This document shows, piece after piece, positions 7,681 through 14,374 of a stretch of DNA of 15,327 nucleotides. The stretch comes from CAZHAC01 sp964383855 (GTDB lineage: Bacteria > Chloroflexota > Dormibacteria > Dormibacterales > Dormibacteraceae), in the NCBI GenBank assembly GCA_964383855.1, contig CAYLIP010000058.1:1-15327 (forward strand), read 5' to 3'. A model generated the notes under the pieces. The model worked only from the letters and a program-made list of their open reading frames with translations, had not been told where the DNA came from and ran no database searches. A program made the position numbers and the translations under genes. Each line of letters starts with the position of its first letter. The stretch's first letter is position 1.

Positions 7681-7740
7681 CCTCCGCCTCGCTCGGCCCG
7701 GATTCGGGCACGGGGTAACGCGAGGCGTGCGTTACTCAGC
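7681..7740 (-). ncRNA. Candidate structured leader of rpsB-tsf (hairpins plus possible pseudoknot)
   Basis: Seen directly on the minus strand. A 7-bp stem GTAACGC/GCGTTAC (7735-7729 with 7721-7715) closes a 7-nt loop. A second stem GCCCG/CGGGC (7709-7705 with 7700-7696) has a 4-nt loop. The loop of the first hairpin contains CGCCTC, an exact complement of GAGGCG at 7690-7685, just before the ribosome-binding site, so an H-type pseudoknot can form. If the first stem opens, the pairing can extend to 8 bp (7727-7720 with 7692-7685). Known biology: in E. coli, S2 represses rpsB-tsf through the rpsB leader. Inference: this leader could serve the same purpose with a different fold. GC-rich DNA forms helices easily, so covariation is needed. 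Confidence 0.45.
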
Positions 7741-7762
7741 GATTGGGGCGCTGGCGGTTCGA

Positions 7763-7768
7763 ATTATA
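7763..7768 (-). promoter_or_regulatory. rpsB: -10 box (TATAAT) of a likely rpsB promoter
   Basis: A perfect TATAAT lies in the 118-nt gap between the methyltransferase stop and rpsB. It is a rare AT-rich island in very GC-rich DNA. No good -35 hexamer is found 16-18 nt upstream; that region, inside the end of the methyltransferase gene, reads GGCCGG-like. There is no TGn extension. Transcription would start near 7756-7759, giving a leader of about 100 nt before rpsB. Confidence 0.55.
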
Positions 7769-7776
7769 GACCCCGG

Positions 7777-8577
7777 TCAGGCGGTCCCGGCCGCGACCAC
7801 CTGCTCGCCGCGGAGCAGGATGCCCGCCGGGGTTGCCAGCTCGCGGAAGCCGGCCTCGAGCCGCTGCCAGGCGAGCTCCCGCTGGCCCGGGTCCAGCTGC
7901 TCGAAGAGCTCGACGGTGCCCGGATTGCGGCGCATCTCGGCCAGCAGCTGATCGACATTCTCGGCCCGCACGTCAGCCCTCACGCGCATGGTGACGACAT
8001 CGCGGAAGCCGGCGCCCTCCAGCCGGTCGCGGAGAAGTTCCTCGCGACCCAGCCGGAGCACTTTTGCCATCGACGTCTGCGGCGGCAGCTCGCCGGCAAG
8101 GCCGCGGTAGATCTCGGCCGGAAGCTGTAAGCGCGGGTTCTCGCTCTCAGCCCACACGCTGCAGGCAAAGCGGGCGCCGGGTTTCAGGGCCCGGAGGATG
8201 CGGGCAAGCGCAGCCCGCTCATCGGGCACCAGCATCAGGACCATGCGCGAGACGGCGGCGTCGAAGCCCGACTCGTCGAGCTCCTGGAGATCGGCAACGC
8301 GGAACTCGACGTCCGTCCTGCCGGAGGCGGCGGCGCGGGCGAGCTCGATCATTCCCGGCGAGAAGTCGACCCCGAGCACGCTGCCGCCGGGCTGAACCGC
8401 TTCGGCGACGGCCAGCGCCATCTCACCCGAGCCGCAGCCGCAGTCGATCACGCGCAGGCCCGGGCGGATGTCGGCCAGGCTGAGAAGGGCATCGGTCACC
8501 CCGGCGACGGCGGCCTCCCGCCGAGCCGAGCCGGCCTGCCACCCGGCCGCGCTCTCGGCGCTCTGCCAGGTGCTCAG
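7777..8577 (-). CDS. Class I SAM-dependent methyltransferase (UbiE-like), substrate unknown
   Basis: This is a Rossmann-fold methyltransferase. Counting from the start used here, motif I is VIDCGCGSG (43-51), the acidic strand-2 end is VLGVDFSPGM (68-77), an acidic motif ADL ends at about 97, and LKPG precedes the strand-5 region. The N-terminal TWQSAESAAGWQ resembles the W-x-A-x-x-W region of UbiE-type enzymes. The start is uncertain. The longest frame begins at ATG 8697, but its first 40 residues are the out-of-frame topA Lys-rich tail (RQEG repeats) with no ribosome-binding site. The first ATG/GTG/TTG after topA is GTG 8499, which would lose the conserved N-terminus. I chose CTG 8577, which overlaps the topA stop as CTGA and gives 266 aa; a GCGGGGA lies just upstream. 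The substrate could be a quinone, a lipid or a small molecule. Confidence 0.8.
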   Translation of the reverse strand: MSTWQSAESAAGWQAGSARREAAVAGVTDALLSLADIRPGLRVIDCGCGSGEMALAVAEAVQPGGSVLGVDFSPGMIELARAAASGRTDVEFRVADLQELDESGFDAAVSRMVLMLVPDERAALARILRALKPGARFACSVWAESENPRLQLPAEIYRGLAGELPPQTSMAKVLRLGREELLRDRLEGAGFRDVVTMRVRADVRAENVDQLLAEMRRNPGTVELFEQLDPGQRELAWQRLEAGFRELATPAGILLRGEQVVAAGTA

Positions 8578-10952
8578 CGCGTCCCCGCTCGGGCTCTCCC
8601 CCGGCGCGGCAGGCCGTCGCTCCTGCTCTCCTTCTTGCCGTCCTTCTTGGCGTCCTTCTTGGCGTCCGATTTGGCGGCTGCCTTCGGGCCCGGGCATTTC
8701 GGGTAATCAGAACACGATTTGAAAGGACCGAAGCGGCCCTTGCGCTCGACCAGCGGCTTGCCGCAGACCGGGCACGGCTCGTCCAACACCTTGGGCGGGG
8801 CGGACGGCTGCGCCTTGCCACCCTTCAGGTTGGCCCGGTACTTGCACTCGGGGTAGCGGCTGCAGGACAGGAAGGGCCCGTAGCGGCCCTGCCGCTCCAT
8901 GAGCTCCCCCTCGCCGCAGTCCGGACATTTCTGCCCGGTGGGCTTGGCCTCCGCCTGCGGCTCGCGACGGATGTACTTGCACTCCGGGTAGCCGGAGCAC
9001 CCGACGAACTCGCCGTAGCGCCCCTTGCGCACCACCAGCGGCTTGCCGCACTCCGGGCAGGTCTCGTCCAGCGTCTTCGGCTGGGCGGTCTCGCCAGTGG
9101 GGAGCACCGCCTGGCGGTAGCGGCACTTGGGATACCGGCTGCAGCCCTTGAAGGGGCCGAACCGGCTCGCCTTCAGGAGCAGGTGACCCTCGTGGCATTC
9201 GGGGCACTCCTCGCCGGTGTCGGCGGGCAGCGCCTCCTCGGCCGCGCTGAGCATGCGCTCGAGCGGCTGGTAGAAGTCCCCGACCACCGGCACCCAGTCG
9301 ACCGCGCCCTCCTCGACCTTGTCCAGCCTGGCCTCGAGGGCGGCGGTGTACTGGTCGTCCGAGATGTCGCGGAAGTGGTCGACCATGATCCGGTTGACCG
9401 CCTCGCCGAGCACGGTCGGGTGCAGGCGGCGTTCGCGCTGCTCGACGTAGCCGTGCTGCTGGATCTGGTCGACGATGCTGGCGTAGGTCGACGGGCGGCC
9501 GATGCCGCGCTCCTCCAGCTCCCGGATGAGAGTCGCCTCCGAGTAGCGCGGGGGCGGCTGCGTGAAGTGCTGCTCGGGGAGCAGCTCGAGAAAGCGGAGC
9601 GCTTCGCCCGGCTGCAGCTCGGGCAGGCGGCCATCCTCCTCCTCACCGTCGTCGCCGCCGCGCTCCCACACCCGGTAGAAGCCGTCGAACGTGAGGACGG
9701 AGCCGGTGGCGCGGAAGACGTAGGCGGGTTCGGATGTGCCCGCCGCCGGCGGCGTGGCCGCGATCTCAGCCGTCGTGTTGGCGTACTGGGCGGGCGCCAT
9801 CCGGCTGGCCACGAAACGGCGCCAGATCAGCTCGTAGAGGCGGAACTGCTCGTTGGTGAGGAACTGCCGGACGTCGTTCGGGCGCCTCGTGGGGTCGGTG
9901 GGGCGGATCGCCTCGTGGGCCTCCTGGGCTCCCGGCCGCGCCTTCTCGGCGCGCGGCTTGCCCAGGTAGCGCTCGCCCAGCTCGCTCTTGATCCAGCCCT
10001 TGACCTTGTCCTCGGCCTCGGCGGAGATGCGCGTGGAGTCGGTGCGCATGTAGGTGATGAGCCCGGTCGCGCCCTCGCGACCGAGCTCGATGCCCTCGTA
10101 GAGGTCCTGCGCCAGCCGCATCGTGCGGCGAGGCGCAAAGCGCAGCCGGCTCGAGGCGTCCTGCTGCAGGGTCGAGGTGATGTAGGGCGGCGGGGCGCTC
10201 TTCGAACGCTGCTTGCGCTCGACGTCGATGACCTTCCAGCCGGCGCCGGCCACGGCCGCCATGGCCGCCTGCGCCGCCGCCTCATCGGGGAGCTCGAGCT
10301 TGTCCTGCCCCAGCCGGACCAGGCGGGCCTTGAACGAGCGCTCGTCGTCCAGGCGCGCCAGTACGGCGTCGACCGTCCAGGATTCCTGGGCCACGAAGGC
10401 CCGGATCTCGCCCTCCCGGTCGACCACCAGGCGCAGGGCGACCGACTGCACGCGGCCGGCCCCGATCCCCTTCTGGACCTTGCTCCAGAGGAAGGGGCTG
10501 AGCCGGTAGCCGACCAGGCGGTCGACGATGCGCCGTGCCTGCTGGGCGTTGACCAGCCGCATGTCGATCTCCCGAGGGTGCTCGAGCGCTCGCTTGACCG
10601 CCTCGGAGGTGATCTCGTGGAACTCGATCCGCTTGGGCTGGCGCAGCTTCAGCACCTCGGCCAGGTGCCAGGCGATCGCCTCGCCCTCACGGTCGGGGTC
10701 GGAGGCCAGGATGACCTCGCTCCGCGAGTTGCTCTTGCCGACCGCCGCCCTCAGGTCGCGGATGGTCTGGGCGCGGCTGTCCACCACCTCGTAGTGGGGC
10801 TGGAAGCTGTGCTCGACGTCCACCGCAAGCTCGCGCTCGGGCAGGTCGCGGACGTGGCCCATCGAGGCCCGGACGTCAAACCGGTCGCCCAGGAAGCGCT
10901 TGAGAGTCCTTGCCTTGGCGGGGGACTCGACGATGATCAATCCTTCTGGCAT
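8574..10952 (-). CDS. topA: DNA topoisomerase I (type IA), four zinc ribbons and basic tail
   Basis: TopA relaxes negative supercoils by cutting one strand through a tyrosine. The 792 aa chain has a Toprim domain with Glu9 (IVESPAKA) and DPDREGEAIAWH (85-96), then QQARRIVDRLVGYRLSP (137-153), and the active-site block LITYMRTDSTR (298-308) with Tyr301. IGRPSTYASI lies near 484-493. After about residue 575 come four C4 topoisomerase zinc ribbons (583-610, 632-658, 676-703, 727-753), each CPxC with a second CxxxPxC-like pair. The last 39 residues form a Lys/Arg-rich tail with AKKDAKKDGKK. The start is ATG at 10952 with GAGG a few bases upstream, 72 nt after dprA. Its stop overlaps the proposed methyltransferase start. 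Confidence 0.97.
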   Translation of the reverse strand: MPEGLIIVESPAKARTLKRFLGDRFDVRASMGHVRDLPERELAVDVEHSFQPHYEVVDSRAQTIRDLRAAVGKSNSRSEVILASDPDREGEAIAWHLAEVLKLRQPKRIEFHEITSEAVKRALEHPREIDMRLVNAQQARRIVDRLVGYRLSPFLWSKVQKGIGAGRVQSVALRLVVDREGEIRAFVAQESWTVDAVLARLDDERSFKARLVRLGQDKLELPDEAAAQAAMAAVAGAGWKVIDVERKQRSKSAPPPYITSTLQQDASSRLRFAPRRTMRLAQDLYEGIELGREGATGLITYMRTDSTRISAEAEDKVKGWIKSELGERYLGKPRAEKARPGAQEAHEAIRPTDPTRRPNDVRQFLTNEQFRLYELIWRRFVASRMAPAQYANTTAEIAATPPAAGTSEPAYVFRATGSVLTFDGFYRVWERGGDDGEEEDGRLPELQPGEALRFLELLPEQHFTQPPPRYSEATLIRELEERGIGRPSTYASIVDQIQQHGYVEQRERRLHPTVLGEAVNRIMVDHFRDISDDQYTAALEARLDKVEEGAVDWVPVVGDFYQPLERMLSAAEEALPADTGEECPECHEGHLLLKASRFGPFKGCSRYPKCRYRQAVLPTGETAQPKTLDETCPECGKPLVVRKGRYGEFVGCSGYPECKYIRREPQAEAKPTGQKCPDCGEGELMERQGRYGPFLSCSRYPECKYRANLKGGKAQPSAPPKVLDEPCPVCGKPLVERKGRFGPFKSCSDYPKCPGPKAAAKSDAKKDAKKDGKKESRSDGLPRRGRARAGTR

Positions 10953-11024
10953 TCAGCCTCGCTTTCTACCCAACGTCCGGCCGCCGCATTCCACCGACGG
11001 GTTGCCGCGGGGCGGCGCCGGATG

Positions 11025-11867
11025 CTACGACCGCCCGGAGCGATCGGTCAACCTGACGAAACCGGCGCCCCGTCGCGCCACGCGGCCCTCCAGCTCGAGC
11101 GCGGTGAGGCGGGCCATGACCTCGCCCAGTGGCAGCCGCAACCGAGCCGCCAGATCACCCGCCGCCACCGGCAGCGTATCGGAGAGGTGAACATAGAGCG
11201 CGTCCGGGCCTTCCAGTGGCCGGACCCGAAGGCTACCGGGCGGACGCAGTGGGTCGTCGAGCACCTCGAGGGAGACGCCGGCCACGGCGAGCACGTCCCG
11301 CGCGTTCTGGACGAGGCCGGCGCCGTCGCGCAGCAGCTGGTGGGGACCGATCGAGAGCGGCGAGAAGACGCTGCCCGGGACCGCCATCACCTCCTTTGCC
11401 TGGGCCAGCGCCGCCTCGGCCGTGAGCAGCGCCCCTGAACCCTGGGCGGCCTCGACCACCACCACCACCTCGCTGAGCGCCGCGATCGTCCAGTTCCGCA
11501 TCGGGAAGTGGCGCCGCTGGGGGGGTGTCCCGTCCGGGAACTGGCTGACCAGAGCCCCGCCGCCCTCCAGGATGCGGGCGGCGAGGTCGGAGTTGGCCCG
11601 CGGGTAGATGACGTCGACGCCGGTTCCGAGAACGGCCAGCGTCCGGCCGCCGGCGTCCAGGCAGCCGGCGTGGGCGGCGGCGTCGATGCCGAGCGCAAGC
11701 CCGCTGAGCACCACGGCGCCGGCCGCGCCGAGATCCGAGCCCAGCCGCTCGGCCACCGCCTCACCGTAAGGCGAGGGCCGTCGAGACCCCACGACGGCGA
11801 CCCAGGGGCCATCGCCCGCCGGCCAGCGGCCGCGGACGCGAAGGCCCTCAGGCGGCGTTGACGGCAT
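11025..11867 (-). CDS. dprA: DNA-processing protein DprA, lacking the N-terminal domain
   Basis: DprA (Smf) binds incoming single-stranded DNA during natural transformation and loads RecA. The Rossmann-fold core is intact: VAVVGSRRPSPYG (23-35), SGLALGIDAAAH (55-66), FPMRNWTIAALS (121-132, family FPxRNRxI), GALLTAEAAL (145-154) and VPGSVFSPLSIGPHQLLRDG (163-182). A C-terminal winged-helix-like region covers about 229-273. At 280 aa it is 60-90 residues shorter than typical DprA, because the N-terminal helical (SAM-like) domain is absent; the protein begins just before the core with GLRVRG. The start is ATG at 11867, overlapping the comM end by 20 nt. The upstream DNA is comM, so the missing domain is not simply out of frame nearby. 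Confidence 0.93.
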   Translation of the reverse strand: MPSTPPEGLRVRGRWPAGDGPWVAVVGSRRPSPYGEAVAERLGSDLGAAGAVVLSGLALGIDAAAHAGCLDAGGRTLAVLGTGVDVIYPRANSDLAARILEGGGALVSQFPDGTPPQRRHFPMRNWTIAALSEVVVVVEAAQGSGALLTAEAALAQAKEVMAVPGSVFSPLSIGPHQLLRDGAGLVQNARDVLAVAGVSLEVLDDPLRPPGSLRVRPLEGPDALYVHLSDTLPVAAGDLAARLRLPLGEVMARLTALELEGRVARRGAGFVRLTDRSGRS

Positions 11868-13386
11868 TGCTCAGCCGGTATCCGAGCGCCTCCAGCACGT
11901 GCCGCTCCTCGATGTTGCGGCAGCCTTCGAGGTCGGCCAGGGTGGCCGCCACCCGGCCGGCCCGGTGATACGCCCGGGCCGTCAAGCCCCGGAGCTCGCC
12001 CCAGCGCTCGAGCGCCGAGCGGGCGCCGCCCGTGAGCAGCCCCAGGCGCCGGAGGTCGCGGGGCCGCAGCTCGCTGTTGAGGCAGCCCTGGCGGTCGAGC
12101 TGGCGCCGGCGGGCGGCGACCACCCGCGATCTCACGTCGGCCGACGCTTCTCCAGCCGGCTCGCCTCCCAGGGCCTGGAGCGGCACGCGCTCCACGCGCA
12201 CCTGGAGGTCGATTCGATCGAGCAGCGGCCCCGAGAGCGAGCGGGCATAGGCATCGACCGCCGCCGGCGAGCAGCGGCAGGCATGGAGGCTGTCGCCGGC
12301 CCAGCCGCAGGGGCAGGGATTGGTGGCGGCCACGAGGAGAAACCGGCACGGGTAGCGGACCGACCCTCCGCTCCGGGTGATCGCCACCCCGCCCTCCTCG
12401 AGCGGCTGGCGGAGCGCCTGCAGCGTCCTCGGCTCGAACTCTGCGAGCTCGTCGAGGAAGAGAACCCCCAGGTGCGCCCGGGTGACCTCGCCGGGCCGGG
12501 CCAGCGCCGTACCCCCACCGACAAGGCCGGCCATCGACACCGTGTGGTGGGGGCTCCGGAAGGGGCGCTCGGAGACCAGTGGGCGGACCGGGTCGAGCTC
12601 GCCCAGGATGCTCGCCACCCGCGCCAGCTCGAGCGCCTCCTCACGGAGCAGCGGCGGCAGGATGCCGGGCAGGGAGCGCGCGAGCATCGTCTTGCCGGAG
12701 CCGGGTGGACCCGTCATCAGAAGGTGGTGACCGCCCGCCGCCGCCACCTCCAGCACGCGCCGGCCCTCCGGCTGCCCGTGCACCTCGCTCAGGTCGTCGG
12801 AAGGTGCGCCCGGTTCCCGCGGCTCGCCCGCCGTCCCGACCGCCGGCCTGTCCGCCGGCTCCAGCCGCCGGTCGCCGAGAAGGTCGGCGAGGACCTCGCC
12901 CAGCCCCGGGCAGGGCACCACCTCGATGCCCTCGACCAGCGCCGCCTCGGCGGCGTCGGGTGCCCCCACGTAGAGCCGGGTGACCCCGCGCGCGGCCAGC
13001 CCGCCCGCCAGCACCAGCACGCCGTTGGTGTGGCGGACGGCGCCGTCCAGCGCCAGCTCGCCGACAAAGGCGCATCCCGGCGGCGGGCACTGTCCGCGCT
13101 CGGCCAGGGCGATCGCGACGGCTATCGCCAGGTCGAGGCCGCCACCCTCCTTGCGCAGGGCGGCGGGCGCCAGGTTGACGGTGACGCGTCGCTGGGGCAG
13201 CGGCGAGCCGGCGTTGCGCAGCGCCGAGCGGACGCGCTCGAGTGACTCCCGCACCGATCCGCCCGCCAGCCCGACGAGAAGGAACTTGGGCGTGCTGCCG
13301 GTGGCGATGTCGACCTCGACTTCGACGGTTCGGCACTCGAGCCCCCTGAGCACCGCGGAAAGAACTGTGGCGACCACGGAGGGCAC
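11848..13386 (-). CDS. comM: YifB/ComM family Mg-chelatase-like AAA+ ATPase
   Basis: ComM is a hexameric AAA+ helicase that promotes branch migration during natural transformation, as shown in Vibrio cholerae; YifB is the same family. The 512 aa chain has the N-terminal Lon-like/ChlI domain (VEVEVDIATG at 21-30, VNLAPAALRKEGGGLDLAIA near 70-89). The AAA+ module has Walker A GPPGSGKT (226-233), Walker B GVLFLDELAEF (307-317), ATNPCPCGW with CRC (Cys358, Cys360, Cys370, Cys372) and LLDRIDL (388-394) with the arginine. The C-terminal helical lid has ARAYHR and GCRNIEERHVLEAL. The start is GTG at 13386; GTG at codon 4 (13377) is equally possible, and neither has a clear ribosome-binding site. It lies directly upstream of dprA, a common pairing. 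Confidence 0.94.
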   Translation of the reverse strand: MPSVVATVLSAVLRGLECRTVEVEVDIATGSTPKFLLVGLAGGSVRESLERVRSALRNAGSPLPQRRVTVNLAPAALRKEGGGLDLAIAVAIALAERGQCPPPGCAFVGELALDGAVRHTNGVLVLAGGLAARGVTRLYVGAPDAAEAALVEGIEVVPCPGLGEVLADLLGDRRLEPADRPAVGTAGEPREPGAPSDDLSEVHGQPEGRRVLEVAAAGGHHLLMTGPPGSGKTMLARSLPGILPPLLREEALELARVASILGELDPVRPLVSERPFRSPHHTVSMAGLVGGGTALARPGEVTRAHLGVLFLDELAEFEPRTLQALRQPLEEGGVAITRSGGSVRYPCRFLLVAATNPCPCGWAGDSLHACRCSPAAVDAYARSLSGPLLDRIDLQVRVERVPLQALGGEPAGEASADVRSRVVAARRRQLDRQGCLNSELRPRDLRRLGLLTGGARSALERWGELRGLTARAYHRAGRVAATLADLEGCRNIEERHVLEALGYRLSNAVNAA

Positions 13387-13422
13387 CGTAGGCCGGCCGG
13401 ACCGCGATTGGAACAGAGGCTG

Positions 13423-14292
13423 TTAAGAGCCGGGCGGAGGGGGTTCCACGGGCAGGGGCAGCCCCGGCTCAGGCGTCCAGGTCCCGTCTTCGCCGAGGTA
13501 GCCGGCCGGCTTCTCGGACTCGTGCGAGAGGACGAGCAGCCAGCGGTGCCGCGCCGCCTCATCCAGGAGCTTGGCCTTCTCCTCCTCCACCCTCAGCACA
13601 TCCAGGTCGGCGGCCATCGTCCAGGGCACGCGGAGGTGGGCGGTGGTTCCGACCAGGTCGCCGGTGACCACGCAGGAGAGATCGGGGGAGGCGCGAAAGA
13701 TGCACAGCTGGTGTCCGGGAGTGTGGCCGCCGGTCTGCCGGAGGACGACGCCCGGCAGCACCTCGGCTTCGCCGTCCACGAACTCGACCAGCCCCTCCTC
13801 CTCGACCGGCTGAAAGTCGTCGGCGACATAGCCGGCGCGGGAGCGCGGATCGGGGTTGAGCGCGAACTCCCACTCCGAGCGCTGCACGAAGTGCTTGGCC
13901 TTCGGAAAGGTGATCTCCAGCGAGCCGTTCGCCGACCGGCGCGTGAAACCGCCCGCGTGGTCCCAGTGGAGGTGCGTGCTGAGGACGACGTCGACCTCAT
14001 CCGGCCGCACTCCCACCGCCTTCAGCGATCCCAGCAGGTCGTCGGGAGACCAGACGCCGTCGCGCTGGGCCCGCTTCTCGTCGAGCTTGGTCCCGATCCC
14101 GGTCTCGCAGACGATCACCTTGCCGCGATGGCGGACGATCACGCCCATGCAGGCGGCCGTCAGCTGGTTGCGGTCGTTGGCCGGCTTCTGACGCTCCCAG
14201 AGCACCTTGGGCACGACGCCGAACATGGTTCCGCCGTCGGGGTGCCAGCCGCCGGCGACCAGCAGATGGATCTCGAAGTCGCCGAGGCGCAT
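13423..14292 (-). CDS. MBL-fold metallo-hydrolase, YtnP lactonase-like
   Basis: This is a metallo-beta-lactamase-fold hydrolase expected to bind two zinc ions. Zinc ligands visible: STHLHWDHAGG (105-115) with His107, His109, Asp111 and His112; His190 in GGHTPGH; Asp212 in TGDL; and His257 in LSHES. The N-terminal DGGTMFGVVPK-W block is typical of the subgroup containing Bacillus YtnP, a quorum-quenching lactonase. The product may therefore open lactone rings, but many members of this subgroup are uncharacterised and the substrate is inference. The strand-1 motif reads ETGIG instead of the usual DTGxG. The 289 aa length is normal. No signal peptide is seen, so it is probably cytoplasmic. The start is ATG at 14292 with TAGGGA upstream. 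It is divergent from the Ku gene and 36 nt upstream of comM. Confidence 0.88.
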   Translation of the reverse strand: MRLGDFEIHLLVAGGWHPDGGTMFGVVPKVLWERQKPANDRNQLTAACMGVIVRHRGKVIVCETGIGTKLDEKRAQRDGVWSPDDLLGSLKAVGVRPDEVDVVLSTHLHWDHAGGFTRRSANGSLEITFPKAKHFVQRSEWEFALNPDPRSRAGYVADDFQPVEEEGLVEFVDGEAEVLPGVVLRQTGGHTPGHQLCIFRASPDLSCVVTGDLVGTTAHLRVPWTMAADLDVLRVEEEKAKLLDEAARHRWLLVLSHESEKPAGYLGEDGTWTPEPGLPLPVEPPPPGS

Positions 14293-14374
14293 ACGTCCCT
14301 AGGTTAAGAGCCGCCGGGCAACCTACATTTGATTGCCGCAATCGATGCCGGCGTAGCTTAGAGTTCACTCGCTC
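14293..14374. promoter_or_regulatory. Divergent intergenic region between the MBL hydrolase and Ku
   Basis: These 82 nt must carry promoters for both directions and are AT-richer than their surroundings. For Ku, TTGATT (14329-14334) could be a -35 and TAGCTT (14354-14359) a -10, with a long 19-nt spacer. Alternatively TAGAGT (14359-14364) is a -10 box 10 nt before the ATG, which would make the message nearly leaderless; this fits the absence of a clear ribosome-binding site. GATTG-CCG-CAATC (14331-14343) is a 5-bp inverted repeat in the spacer and a possible operator. For the hydrolase, TAACCT (14306-14301) is a weak -10. Confidence 0.4.

Noticed and set aside
6114..7718. A 534-codon open frame on the plus strand opposite tsf and rpsB
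   Set aside because: Shadow of conserved ribosomal-protein and EF-Ts codons; no recognisable motif and no start context.
10976..11022. Inverted repeat TCCGGC/GCCGGA between dprA and topA, as a terminator
   Set aside because: 25 nt or more of loop depending on pairing, no T-run, and several equally good registers as expected in GC-rich DNA.
9183..11438. A 751-codon open frame on the plus strand opposite topA and dprA
   Set aside because: Antisense frame kept open by GC-rich codon bias; low-complexity Arg/Leu/Asp/Val composition, no domain, and the minus strand has strong topA and dprA motifs throughout.
13412..13424. AACAG-AGG-CTGTT between the MBL hydrolase and comM, as a LexA/SOS box
   Set aside because: Spacing and sequence match neither the CTG-N10-CAG type nor the GAAC-N4-GTTC type; too short to call.
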